Positions 33,784 to 43,078 of a stretch of DNA of 64,000 bases are shown here, one piece after another. Location of the stretch: the NCBI GenBank assembly GCA_021799355.1, contig JAJZAQ010000012.1, forward strand, positions 1-64,000, in the 5' to 3' direction. Positions within the stretch are counted from its first letter, which is position 1; every line of letters starts with the position of its first letter. This DNA is from Pseudomonadota bacterium (GTDB lineage: Bacteria; Pseudomonadota; Gammaproteobacteria; Burkholderiales; Burkholderiaceae_C). Under the pieces are notes generated by a model that worked only from the letters and a program-made list of their open reading frames with translations, made no database searches and was not told the DNA's origin. A program made the translations under genes and the position numbers.

Positions 33784-33984
33784 TCAGGCGTGACCGTTGT
33801 TCACCGGCGGCTTGCCCGCGCCCAGGCGCAGCTCGCGCGCATGCTCGTCGGTGCTCTGCTGGATTTTGCGAATGAAAAACCAGATGAAAAACACCCCCAT
33901 GCCGATCAGAAACACGATCACGCCCAGGCTGAGCAGACCATAATCGGTGCCGAACAAGCCGGCCCAAACCGAACCCGAATTCAT
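33784..33984 (-). CDS. DUF3149-like small membrane protein
   Basis: MNSGSVWAGLFGTDYGLLSLGVIVFLIGMGVFFIWFFIRKI. Confidence 0.7.
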   Translation of the reverse strand: MNSGSVWAGLFGTDYGLLSLGVIVFLIGMGVFFIWFFIRKIQQSTDEHARELRLGAGKPPVNNGHA

Positions 33985-34870
33985 GATGCAGACCTCCTCG
34001 TCGTTGTCGAACCCACAGAATATTCGCGCACAATCATTACCGTTTGATACAGAACAAACCCCGGCAGCCGCTGGGGAGCAGCCACGGCGCCAGGCGGCGC
34101 GGCGGCTGGGCGTCGTCAGCGCCATCGCGCAGGAACAGGCCGGTCTGCTCGACGCACTGCAGCAGCCGCGGCGCGTGCGTCACGGCAACCGCGACTATGC
34201 GCTCGGCCGTCTCTATGCGCACGACGTGGTGCTGGTGCTGTGCGGCATCGGCAAGGTGGCCGCGGCGGCGACCACGACCAGCCTGATCGTCGAATTCGGC
34301 TGCGACGCGCTGGTGTTCACCGGCGTGGCCGGCGGCCTGGGGCCCGGCGTGGCCGTGGGTGACGTGGTCATCGCCGACACCCTGCTGCAGCACGACCTCG
34401 ACGCCCGCCCGCTCTACCCCCGGTTCGAAGTGCCCGACAGCGGCAAAACCCGCTTCGCTGCCGACCCCGCGTGGACGCAGGCGCTGCACGCCGCCGCGCA
34501 GCGCGTGTTCGGCGCTGACGGCCTGCGGCGCATCGACGCCGCCACGCGCGACGCCTTCGGCCTGCACCAGCCGCGGCTGCACCGCGGGCTGGTGGTCAGC
34601 GGCGACCGTTTCATCGCCACCCGCGCCGACAGCGACGCGCTGCGCGCCGCCCTGCCGGACGCGCTGGCGGTGGAAATGGAAGGCGCAGCCGTGGCGCAGG
34701 TCTGCCACGATTACGCCACGCCGTTCGCCCTGGTGCGCACCATTTCCGACCGCGCCGACGACAGCGCGCACGTCGATTTCGGCCGCTTCATCCGCGACGT
34801 CGCCAGCCACTACAGCCAGGCGATCATGCAGGCGCTGCTGCAGCCCGCGGCAGATCCAGCCTGTCGGTGA
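33947..34870 (+). CDS. 5'-methylthioadenosine/SAH nucleosidase-like (true start probably downstream)
   Basis: LGVVSAIAQEQAGL...VFTGVAGGLGPGVAVGDVVIAD...VEMEGAAVAQVC. Confidence 0.85.
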   Translation: MPNKPAQTEPEFMMQTSSSLSNPQNIRAQSLPFDTEQTPAAAGEQPRRQAARRLGVVSAIAQEQAGLLDALQQPRRVRHGNRDYALGRLYAHDVVLVLCGIGKVAAAATTTSLIVEFGCDALVFTGVAGGLGPGVAVGDVVIADTLLQHDLDARPLYPRFEVPDSGKTRFAADPAWTQALHAAAQRVFGADGLRRIDAATRDAFGLHQPRLHRGLVVSGDRFIATRADSDALRAALPDALAVEMEGAAVAQVCHDYATPFALVRTISDRADDSAHVDFGRFIRDVASHYSQAIMQALLQPAADPACR

Positions 34871-35597
34871 ACACGCCATCGACTCCCAGCGCGAGCAGCT
34901 GCCGCGCCCGTGCGGCGTCGTTGACGGTGTAGCAGCGCAGCTCCAGCCCCGCGGCGTGCACCGCCTGCACCACTGCCGCGCTGGCCTGCTGCCATGCGAT
35001 GTGCACCGCCGCCGCGTGCACGCTGTGCGCGGCGTGCAGGGCGTGCGCGCCGTCGTCCTCGGTGAGTACCGCCAGCGGCAGGGCGCTGCCCGCGGCGGTC
35101 AGCGTGCGCCGTGCCGCGCGCAGCGCCGGCAGAGAAAACGACGACAGCAGCGGCTTGGGCGCCTGCGGGTGCTGCGCCGCCCACTGCGCCGCGCGCCGCG
35201 CCAGCGCCTGCCCGGTGGCTTCGTCCTGCCCCGGGTTGGGTTTGATTTCCAGGTTCAGCCACACCCCGTGCCGCGCGGCAAAGTCGAGCACGGCGTCGAG
35301 CGAGGCCGGCGGCTCGCCCTTGAACCGTGCGCTGTGCCAGCTCCCGGCATCGACCAGTTGCAGGTTTTCCCAGCGCCATGCCGCCGCAGCGCCGCGGGCG
35401 TCGGTGGTGCGGTCCAGGGTGTCGTCGTGCAGCAGCCAGAGCACGCCGTCGGCGCTGAGTCTGACATCGCCTTCAAACGCGCGAAATCCCGCCTTGAAAC
35501 CCACTTCGAACGCCGCCAGCGTGTTCTCCGGCGCGGCATCGCCGCCGCCGCGGTGCGCGATCCAGCGCCGGTCGAACGGCCCGCCAGAGGAACTCAT
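34824..35597 (-). CDS. ugpQ: Glycerophosphodiester phosphodiesterase
   Basis: WIAHRGGGDAAPENTLAAFEVGFKAGFRAFEGDVRLSADG...HDDTLDRTT. Confidence 0.93.
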   Translation of the reverse strand: MSSSGGPFDRRWIAHRGGGDAAPENTLAAFEVGFKAGFRAFEGDVRLSADGVLWLLHDDTLDRTTDARGAAAAWRWENLQLVDAGSWHSARFKGEPPASLDAVLDFAARHGVWLNLEIKPNPGQDEATGQALARRAAQWAAQHPQAPKPLLSSFSLPALRAARRTLTAAGSALPLAVLTEDDGAHALHAAHSVHAAAVHIAWQQASAAVVQAVHAAGLELRCYTVNDAARARQLLALGVDGVFTDRLDLPRAAAAPA

Positions 35598-36205
35598 GGC
35601 CTGGCGGCTCCACACTGCGCGCGCAGCCAGCGGCCCGACGCCTGCACGTCCAGCCGCACCGTGCCGCGCAGATCGACGCCGGGTAGGCTGGCGGGGTCGG
35701 CAACCCGGTAAACCCCCTGCCCGGTGTGCGTCGCCCGCCAGGCGCGCGGCGACGTCAAGGTCATTTCGCCCTGCACCGTGCCGTCGAAACCCTCGCCGTC
35801 CACCGGTTTGCACCGCCCGGTGTAACGCAGCGTCGTGGCGGTGTTTTCCGTCAGGGTGAACTTGCACCCCGGGGAATCGCGCTGCAGGTCGTCGAGCCAC
35901 GCCCGCGGGTTGCTGGCATAGCACGCAATCTCCTGGGCGCCGAGGCATTCCTGCCGCACTTCGGCCAAGGCAGCCAGCGCCTGATCCATGAAAGGCTTGG
36001 CCTGCGCCCGCTCCTGCGGCGACATCTGTTGCAGCTGCTCCTGGATGTTCCTGCGCGCTGCGGCCATCACGTCCTGGCCGTTGACCAGCGTTTTGCTGCG
36101 CACCTCCCACAGCCCCGGCTCGGGCGATTGCAGCGCCAGCGCCGGTTGCCCCAGCGCCAGCGCGACGGCCGCGGCGGCGGCCCGGCGAAAACGACTCATC
36201 GGCAT
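35594..36205 (-). CDS. DUF3617 family exported protein
   Basis: LQSPEPGLWEVRSKTLVNGQ...CYASNPRAWLDDLQRDSPGCKFTLTENTATTLRYTGRC. Confidence 0.75.
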   Translation of the reverse strand: MPMSRFRRAAAAAVALALGQPALALQSPEPGLWEVRSKTLVNGQDVMAAARRNIQEQLQQMSPQERAQAKPFMDQALAALAEVRQECLGAQEIACYASNPRAWLDDLQRDSPGCKFTLTENTATTLRYTGRCKPVDGEGFDGTVQGEMTLTSPRAWRATHTGQGVYRVADPASLPGVDLRGTVRLDVQASGRWLRAQCGAARP

Positions 36206-36277
36206 GTCCTCCCAAACGGCGCTGCCACTGTAACGCAGCAACATGACACCACCCGGGTCAGACGCTGCCAGCGCGGT

Positions 36278-38827
36278 TCAGGCCGTCTTGCGTGCGGCCT
36301 TCTTTGCCGCAGATTTCGCCGCAGACTTCGCCGCCGCCCCGGCTGCGCGCGGCTCGAACTCGAAGCCGATCTTGCCGCCGGGCTGCTTGACGAGGAAGGC
36401 CTTGAACTTGCGCTTGGTGCGCGCGGAGACGAAGCCGTCGAGCAGGTCGGTGCGGCCTTCGGCGAGCAGCTTGCGCATCTGCTCGGGCTCGATGGGCTGC
36501 TGCAGGATGATCTTGCCGCTGCGGAAATCGCAGGTCGGCGCGGCGCCCACGCTGTGCTCGCACACATAGGCGTTGCCGGCGTCATACACCGCGCCGCCGC
36601 ACTTCGGGCAGGCCCCCAGCGGCTGCTGGCCGGAAAAGTCCGGCGCCTCGCCGCCTTCGCCGCCCGCCTTGGCCTCGCCGAAGTCGAATTCGAGCTTCCA
36701 CGGGCCGCTGCCGCCCTCACGCACCAGCTTGAGCTCGGCAGCGAACGGCCGCCCCATTTTGCTGCGAAAGCCGGTCAGCGGCCCGATGTGCTTGTCGCGC
36801 AGCAACTGCTCGACCTCGGCCAGCTCGAAGCTGCGCCCGCCCGGATGCTTGCCGATGGAAAAATCGCACTGGGTGCAGGCGTAGCGGTGGTAATTTTCCT
36901 TGACCACCCCGCCGCAGTTGGGGCAAGGGGTCTGCAGCGTCGCGTAGTCGCCGGGCACGGTGTCGCGGTCGAACTCCTTGGCGCGGCGAACGATGGTTTC
37001 GGTCATGCCGGCGATTTCGCGCATGAACTGCTCGCGGGTGATCTGCCCGCGCTCCATCTGCGCCAGCTTGTATTCCCAGCCGCCGGTGAGCTCGGGCTTG
37101 GTCAGTTCCTCCACCTGCAGCCCGCGCAGCAGGGTCATCAGCTGGAAGGCTTTGGCGGTGGGCACGAGCTCGCGGCCTTCGCGCACCATGTAGTTTTCCG
37201 CCAGCAACCCCTCGATGATCGCCGCGCGGGTGGCCGGCGTGCCCAGCCCCTTGCCCGACATCGCTTCGGCCAGATCTTCGTCCTCGACCAGCTTTCCGGC
37301 GTTTTCCATCGCCGACAGCAAGGTCGCTTCGGTGTAGCGCGCCGGCGGCCGGGTCTTGAACGGCTTGACCTCGACTTGTTCAGCGCGCACCGCGTCGCCC
37401 TCGTTCACCGGCGGCAGGTTGGCGTCGGCCCCCTGCTCTTCCTTGCCGTAGATTTCCAGCCAGCCCGGTTTGACCAGGATCTTGCCCTCGGTCTTGAACT
37501 GCTCCCTGCCGACGGTGCTGATGCGGGTGGTCAGCAGGTATTCGGCCGCGGGGTAGAACACGGCGAGAAAGCGCCGCACCACCAGGTCGTACAGCTTGGC
37601 CTCGGCTTCGGACAGCGAACCGGGCGCCTGGGTGGTGGGGATGATCGCGAAGTGGTCGGACACTTTGCTGTTGTCGAACACCCGTTTGTTCGGCCGGATG
37701 TAGCCCTCGTCCAGCGCGCGGCGGGCAAAGGGCGCCGTCGCGCCGCCGGCATCGGCCAGCGCTTGCGCGGTGGCGCGCGCCACGTTGACGTAGTCCTCGG
37801 GCAGCGCGCGCGAGTCGGTTCGCGGGTAGGTCAGCACCTTGTGCTTTTCGTACAGCGCCTGCGCCAGCGCCAGCGTGGTCTTGGCGGAAAAGCCAAAGCG
37901 CCCGTTGGCCTCGCGCTGCAACGACGTGAGGTCGAACAGCGCGGGCGACAGCTGCGTCGACGGCTTGGACTCGTCGCGCACCTGCGCGCCCTGCCCGCTG
38001 CACGCCGCGGCAATCGCCTCGGCCCGCGCCTTGTCCCACAGCCGCTCGGCGCGCGCCTCGGCGTCGTCGCCCTTCTTGAACGCGGGGTCGAACCAGCGGC
38101 CGGTGTAGGTGCCTGCCGGCGCGGCGAAGGTCGCGTGCACCTCGAAGTAGTCGCGCGGCACATGCTTGCGGATCTGCTCTTCGCGCGCGACGACGATGGA
38201 CAGCGTCGGCGTCTGCACCCGGCCGACCGGGGTGAGGAAAAACCCACCGTCCTTGGAGTTGAACGCCGTCATCGCCCGTGTGCCGTTGATGCCCACCAGC
38301 CAGTCGGCCTCGCTGCGGCTGCGCGCGGCGTCGGCCAGCGGGCGCATCTGCTCGTCGCTGCGCAACTGGGCGAAGCCGTCGCGGATGGCCTGCGGAGTCA
38401 TCGACTGCAGCCACAGCCGCTGCACCGGTTTGTTCAGCGGCTTGCCGCCCTCGGCGTATTGCAGGATCAGGCGGAAGATCAGCTCGCCTTCGCGTCCGGC
38501 GTCGCAGGCGTTGACCAGGGTGGTCACGTCCTTGCGCTTGATCAGCTTGACCACCGCGGCCAGCCGCCCCTTGGTCTTGTCGATCGGATCGAGGTCGAAG
38601 CGCGGCGGAATCACCGGCAGGTGGGCGAAGCTCCACTTGCCGCGCTTGACCTCGAATTCGTCCGGCGCCTTGATTTCCACCAGATGGCCGACCGCCGAAG
38701 TCACCACATACTGCGCGTTCTCGAAATACTCGTCGTGCTTGTCGAATTTGCCCGACTGCGGGGTGAGCGCGCGCACGATGTCCTGTGCGACGCTGGGCTT
38801 TTCGGCGATGACCAGGGTTTTGCTCAT
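36278..38827 (-). CDS. topB: DNA topoisomerase III
   Basis: MSKTLVIAEKPSVAQDIVRAL...LTYPRTDSRALPEDY; C-terminal zinc fingers, Lys/Ala-rich tail. Confidence 0.94.
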   Translation of the reverse strand: MSKTLVIAEKPSVAQDIVRALTPQSGKFDKHDEYFENAQYVVTSAVGHLVEIKAPDEFEVKRGKWSFAHLPVIPPRFDLDPIDKTKGRLAAVVKLIKRKDVTTLVNACDAGREGELIFRLILQYAEGGKPLNKPVQRLWLQSMTPQAIRDGFAQLRSDEQMRPLADAARSRSEADWLVGINGTRAMTAFNSKDGGFFLTPVGRVQTPTLSIVVAREEQIRKHVPRDYFEVHATFAAPAGTYTGRWFDPAFKKGDDAEARAERLWDKARAEAIAAACSGQGAQVRDESKPSTQLSPALFDLTSLQREANGRFGFSAKTTLALAQALYEKHKVLTYPRTDSRALPEDYVNVARATAQALADAGGATAPFARRALDEGYIRPNKRVFDNSKVSDHFAIIPTTQAPGSLSEAEAKLYDLVVRRFLAVFYPAAEYLLTTRISTVGREQFKTEGKILVKPGWLEIYGKEEQGADANLPPVNEGDAVRAEQVEVKPFKTRPPARYTEATLLSAMENAGKLVEDEDLAEAMSGKGLGTPATRAAIIEGLLAENYMVREGRELVPTAKAFQLMTLLRGLQVEELTKPELTGGWEYKLAQMERGQITREQFMREIAGMTETIVRRAKEFDRDTVPGDYATLQTPCPNCGGVVKENYHRYACTQCDFSIGKHPGGRSFELAEVEQLLRDKHIGPLTGFRSKMGRPFAAELKLVREGGSGPWKLEFDFGEAKAGGEGGEAPDFSGQQPLGACPKCGGAVYDAGNAYVCEHSVGAAPTCDFRSGKIILQQPIEPEQMRKLLAEGRTDLLDGFVSARTKRKFKAFLVKQPGGKIGFEFEPRAAGAAAKSAAKSAAKKAARKTA

Positions 38828-38840
38828 GAGTGGGATGCAA

Positions 38841-39392
38841 TCAAAGGAATTTGGCGATGCCCGCGATCTCTTCGGCGAACATCTCGCCCGACTCGGCCAG
38901 CACCACCTTGCCGTCGCGGCCGAGAACGATGGTCACCGGTAGCCCGGCGGGTTTGGGCAACGCCCTGGCCAGCGCGGGCGACAGCCACGCCACCGGGAAG
39001 GTGTAATTCTTGCTCTGGACGAACGGCGGCACGTCGGCGGCTTTTTTGTCGATCGACAGCGCCAGCATCTCCAGCCCGCGGCCATGCTCTTTCTGGTACA
39101 GCGCCTGCATGTGCGGCATCTGCCGGGCGCAGAACGGGCACCACGTCGCCCAGTATTCGAGCACCACCACCTTGCCCGCCCAGTCTTTGGTCTGCAGCGT
39201 TCTGCCGTCGATCAGCTCCACCGTCGGCGGCAGCGGCAGCGGGCTGCCGATTTTTGGCAGAGGCACGGCCTTTTTGTCTTTTTTGTCCAGCGCGCTGGCC
39301 TGCTCGGCCACGCTTTGCGCCCAGGCAGGCGCAGCCGCCAGCGCCAGCGCACTGGCAAACGCTCGGAGATGGGTGCGACGCAGTTGATCCAT
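38841..39392 (-). CDS. TlpA-like thioredoxin-fold protein
   Basis: VVVLEYWATWCPFCARQMPHMQALYQKEHG. Confidence 0.88.
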   Translation of the reverse strand: MDQLRRTHLRAFASALALAAAPAWAQSVAEQASALDKKDKKAVPLPKIGSPLPLPPTVELIDGRTLQTKDWAGKVVVLEYWATWCPFCARQMPHMQALYQKEHGRGLEMLALSIDKKAADVPPFVQSKNYTFPVAWLSPALARALPKPAGLPVTIVLGRDGKVVLAESGEMFAEEIAGIAKFL

Positions 39393-39511
39393 GATGAGGG
39401 CTCCCTAGAATGTTTTGATCGATGGAACGATTCCGGGCAGCTCGTCTCCTCCGCCTCCGCCGTTCCTTTTTCTACTTTACCCAGTTTCCGCCCCAGCGCC
39501 ACCGCGTCCCC

Positions 39512-40009
39512 ATGCCCACCCGCCGTCCCGCATCACCCGGCGCGCCGTCCTCCGGCCCGTTCATCCGGGTGCAGAACTCCCCCGTCCACGGCCGCGGCGT
39601 GTTCGCCCGCCGCCCGCTGCGCGCCGGCCAGCGCATCATCGAATACAAGGGCGAGCACATCGACTGGGACGAAGCCCTGCGCCGCCACCCGCGCGACCCG
39701 GCGCAGCCGCACCATACCTTCTACTTTTCCCTCGGCGACGGCAGCGTGATCGACGGCGGCTCCGGCGGCAACAGCGCGCGCTGGATCAACCACTCCTGCG
39801 CGCCCAACTGCGAGGCGCAACAGGTGGGCGACCGCGTGTTCATCTACGCGCTGCGCGACATCGCCCCGGGCGAAGAGCTGTTTTTCGACTACGCGCTCGA
39901 ACTCGACGCCCGCCACACCGCCAGGGTCAAACGCGATTACGCCTGCCGCTGCGGCGCGCCCGACTGCCGCGGCACCCTGCTCGCGCCCAGGCGCCGCACG
40001 CGCAAATGA
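39512..40009 (+). CDS. SET-domain protein lysine methyltransferase-like protein
   Basis: VHGRGVFARRPLRAGQRIIEYKGEHI...RWINHSCAPNCEA...ELFFDYAL; post-SET CRCGAPDCRGTLL. Confidence 0.9.
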   Translation: MPTRRPASPGAPSSGPFIRVQNSPVHGRGVFARRPLRAGQRIIEYKGEHIDWDEALRRHPRDPAQPHHTFYFSLGDGSVIDGGSGGNSARWINHSCAPNCEAQQVGDRVFIYALRDIAPGEELFFDYALELDARHTARVKRDYACRCGAPDCRGTLLAPRRRTRK

Positions 40010-40037
40010 CGCGCCAGTCCGCCCGCCACCGCCCCGG

Positions 40038-40913
40038 ATGAACCCTGCCGCGCCGCCCGACACCGTCACCACGGCCGTGCCGCCGCCGGCGGATGCCGAT
40101 CCGCTGGCGCCGCTGCGCGCGCAGCTCGCCGCCCGCCATGCCGCCTGCGCCGTGCGCTGGGTGGCGCAGACCGGATCGACCAACGCCGACCTGCTGGCCG
40201 CAGCGCGCGCCGGGCAGCTCGACGCGCCCACGCTGCTGGCGACCGCGCGGCAGACCGCCGGCCGTGGCCGTCAGGGCCGCGCCTGGCTCGACGACGCGCA
40301 CGGCAGCGTGCTGTGCTCGCTCGCCTGGCCGTTCGCGCCGCAGCGCGACGTCGGCGCGATGAGTCTGGCCGTGGGCGTGTGGCTGGCACAGGCGCTGCAC
40401 GCGCTGGGCGCCACCGGCGTGCGGCTGAAATGGCCCAACGACCTGCTGCTGCCGCTCCCCCAAGCGCCCGCCGCGCCCGGCGGCCTGCACGGCTGGGGCA
40501 AACTCGGCGGCGTGCTGGTCGAAGTCGCCGACACCGCGCAGGCGCGCTGGGCGGTGATCGGCTTCGGCCTGAATCTGCGCGCCCCTGCCGGCCTGTCCGG
40601 CGCCGTCGGCCTGGACGCTGCCGGGCTGCACCTCAGCCGCGGCCAGGCGCTGGCCACGCTGGTGCCGGCGCTGCTCGACGGCCTGCAGTCCGGCCCGCGC
40701 GCGCTGGCCGCCGCGCTGGCGCAGTGGGACGCGCTGCATGCCTGGACCGGTCTGCCGGTGTGCGTGAGCGACCACGGCCAGACGCTGTTCTGCGGCACCG
40801 CGCTCGGGCTGGCCGGCGACGGCGCGCTGCGCGTGCGCACCGCGCAAGGCGAGCGCCGGGTGCGCAGCGCCGACGTGTCGCTGCGGCTGCAGGCCGCAGA
40901 CGCCGCACAATAA
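40038..40913 (+). CDS. birA: Biotin--[acetyl-CoA-carboxylase] ligase
   Basis: QTGSTNADLL...TAGRGRQGRAW...LKWPNDLLL...KLGGVLVE. Confidence 0.93.
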   Translation: MNPAAPPDTVTTAVPPPADADPLAPLRAQLAARHAACAVRWVAQTGSTNADLLAAARAGQLDAPTLLATARQTAGRGRQGRAWLDDAHGSVLCSLAWPFAPQRDVGAMSLAVGVWLAQALHALGATGVRLKWPNDLLLPLPQAPAAPGGLHGWGKLGGVLVEVADTAQARWAVIGFGLNLRAPAGLSGAVGLDAAGLHLSRGQALATLVPALLDGLQSGPRALAAALAQWDALHAWTGLPVCVSDHGQTLFCGTALGLAGDGALRVRTAQGERRVRSADVSLRLQAADAAQ

Positions 40914-40944
40914 CGCCCGCACGTTCACCCTGCCCCGCCCGACC

Positions 40945-41787
40945 ATGCGCGCCCTGTTCCTCGCCCTGCTGCTCGCCAACCTCGCCTTTTTCGCCTGGTC
41001 GCAGGGCTGGCTGGCCGCAGCCGGGCTCGGCCCGGCGACGCAGCGCGAGCCGCAGCGCCTGGCGCTGCAAATCCACCCCGGCCAGGTGCACGTCACCCCC
41101 CTGCCCGCCGGCAGTGCCGCCGCACCAGCCCCGGCTGCCGGCCCCTCCGCTGCGTCGTCTGCTGCAGCGTCTGCCGCCTCCTCTGCCTCACCCTCTGCTC
41201 CCCCTGCCGCTTCCGCCCCGGCAGCATCCGCCGCCAGCGCCGCAGCCACCAGCGCCCCGGCCAGCGCGGCGCCTCCCGCCGTGCCGCCCACGGCGGCGGC
41301 GCGCACCGTCTGCCGCCAGATCGGCCCGTTTGGCGCCATGCAGACCGATGAGCTGGCGCAGGCGCAGGCCGCGCTGGCCAAAGCCGGGCTGCACGCGCAG
41401 GCGCACACCTACCCCGTGCCGCCGCAGTGGATGGTGCTGCTCGGCCCCTTCCCCAGCCGCGACGCGATGCAAACCGTGCTCGACGCACTGCAACGCAACG
41501 GCCAGGTCAAGGTGTTCGCCCCGGTCAGCGGGCGGCCACGCTATGAGCCCGGCATTTCTCTGGGAGTGTTCAGCACCGAGGCCGCAGCGCAGGAACAGCT
41601 GCTGATCGTCGGCAGACAAGGCGTGCAGGGTGCCAAGGTCGTGCAGCGCAACGCCGGCATGGAACGCACCGTGCTGCGCCTGCCTGCGCTCACCCCGGCG
41701 CAGCTCGACGCGCTGGCGCGCATCTCCGGCCAGCTCGGCGGGCAGATGGTCAAAACCTGCGAGCAGGCTCCGGCGCACGCGCCCTGA
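40945..41787 (+). CDS. SPOR-domain protein with Ala/Pro/Ser linker
   Basis: N-terminal TM, AASAASSAS low-complexity linker, C-terminal SPOR-like region. Confidence 0.75.
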   Translation: MRALFLALLLANLAFFAWSQGWLAAAGLGPATQREPQRLALQIHPGQVHVTPLPAGSAAAPAPAAGPSAASSAAASAASSASPSAPPAASAPAASAASAAATSAPASAAPPAVPPTAAARTVCRQIGPFGAMQTDELAQAQAALAKAGLHAQAHTYPVPPQWMVLLGPFPSRDAMQTVLDALQRNGQVKVFAPVSGRPRYEPGISLGVFSTEAAAQEQLLIVGRQGVQGAKVVQRNAGMERTVLRLPALTPAQLDALARISGQLGGQMVKTCEQAPAHAP

Positions 41788-41862
41788 ACCGCCGCGGCCC
41801 GCATGGGCGTCCCGCCGGGCTTACACTGCGTGATCTGTCTGCGCGATGCGCTGGAGGCCGCG

Positions 41863-42486
41863 ATGGCTGCCGTCTTGTCCCAACCCCTGTTCAGCTACGC
41901 CGATTACCTGGCGTGGGAAGCGTCCGCGCCCGTTCGCCACGAATACCTCGACGGCGAGGTGTTCGCCATGACCGGCACGACCACGACGCACAACGTTATT
42001 TCCGGCAACGTCTACCTCGCCCTACGCCAGCAGATCCGCGGCACACCCTGCCGCGTCTACATGGCCGACGTGCGGCTGCGCGTCGAGGCGGCCAACGCCG
42101 GTTTCTACCCCGATGTGTTCGTCACCTGCTCGGCCGCCGACGCCGCACGCCACAACGAGCAGGAAGACGCACTGATGGTGGTCGAGGTGCTCTTGCCCTC
42201 GACCGAAGGCCGCGACCGCGGCGCCAAATTCGCCGCCTACCGCCAGTTGCCGACGCTGCACGCCGTGGTGTTCATCGCGCAGGACGAGCCGCTCGTCGAG
42301 GCCTACACCCGCGGCGCGGCAGGCGTTTGGACGCTGCACGAAGCACGCGGGCTGACCGCCACGCTGCCGGTGCAAGCCGGCGAACGGACGTTTGCCCTGC
42401 CGCTGGCCGAGGTTTACGCCGACGTCGACTTTTCCGCGGCGAAGGCCGACGCCGCCGCTGCAGCCAGCTCGGGCACGTCGGCGTAA
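41863..42486 (+). CDS. Uma2 family (DUF820) endonuclease-like protein
   Basis: FSYADYLAWEASAPVRHEYLDGEVFAMTGTTTTHNVISGNVYLALR...GFYPDVFV...LMVVEVLLPSTEGRDRG. Confidence 0.88.
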   Translation: MAAVLSQPLFSYADYLAWEASAPVRHEYLDGEVFAMTGTTTTHNVISGNVYLALRQQIRGTPCRVYMADVRLRVEAANAGFYPDVFVTCSAADAARHNEQEDALMVVEVLLPSTEGRDRGAKFAAYRQLPTLHAVVFIAQDEPLVEAYTRGAAGVWTLHEARGLTATLPVQAGERTFALPLAEVYADVDFSAAKADAAAAASSGTSA

Positions 42487-43052
42487 AACCCGGTGCAATC
42501 GACCGTCTTATCCAGACAGTCCAGTCGCAGCAAGCCATCGGCGCCGGGGCGCTCGCACGCCTCCCACGCCAGCCCCGCTTCGCCACCGGAGCGCCGCCAC
42601 AGCTCGACCTCGGGCGATTCGCTGCCGACGATCAGGTATTCGCGCAGCCCTGGCACCTGCGCGTAGGCGTAGAACTTTTCGCGCCGGTCGATGCGCTCGG
42701 TCGATGGCGACGTCACCTCGACGATCAGGCAGGGGCTGCGGCGGTAATACGGCGATTCGCGGTCCTGCGGGTCGCAGCTCAGCAGCAGGTCGGGGTAATA
42801 GAACGTCGTGCCCTGCTGGGTGTCCAGGCGCAGCTTGAAGTCAGCGATGAACAACTGGCAGCCCATCGCCCGCACCCGATCGCGCAGTTCCATGACCACG
42901 CCAAAGCGCACCAGCGCGTGCCAATCCGTCGCGTCCGGCATCGGCACGACCCAGCCATCCAGATATTCCCGCCGCACCTCGCTGAACGGCTCGCTCGCCA
43001 GATAGTCCGCCACGCTCATGCGCAGCGGCAGGTTCTTCTCCGCCGGGTGCAT
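42414..43052 (-). CDS. Uma2 family (DUF820) protein
   Basis: MSVADYLASEPFSEVRREYLDGW...YYPDLLLSC...LIVEVTSPSTERIDRREKFYAYAQVPGLREYLIV. Confidence 0.88.
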   Translation of the reverse strand: MHPAEKNLPLRMSVADYLASEPFSEVRREYLDGWVVPMPDATDWHALVRFGVVMELRDRVRAMGCQLFIADFKLRLDTQQGTTFYYPDLLLSCDPQDRESPYYRRSPCLIVEVTSPSTERIDRREKFYAYAQVPGLREYLIVGSESPEVELWRRSGGEAGLAWEACERPGADGLLRLDCLDKTVDCTGFYADVPELAAAAASAFAAEKSTSA

Positions 43053-43078
43053 CGGCCCACCTCGAATCCTTCCCGCCC

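Noticed and set aside
35726-39394. 1222-aa plus-strand ORF opposite topB and the TlpA-like gene
   Set aside because: Shadow ORF without recognisable domains; the opposite strand encodes topoisomerase III.
41161-41300. Ala/Ser/Pro-rich stretch in the SPOR protein as a repeat expansion
   Set aside because: Typical low-complexity periplasmic linker of SPOR proteins in high-GC genomes.
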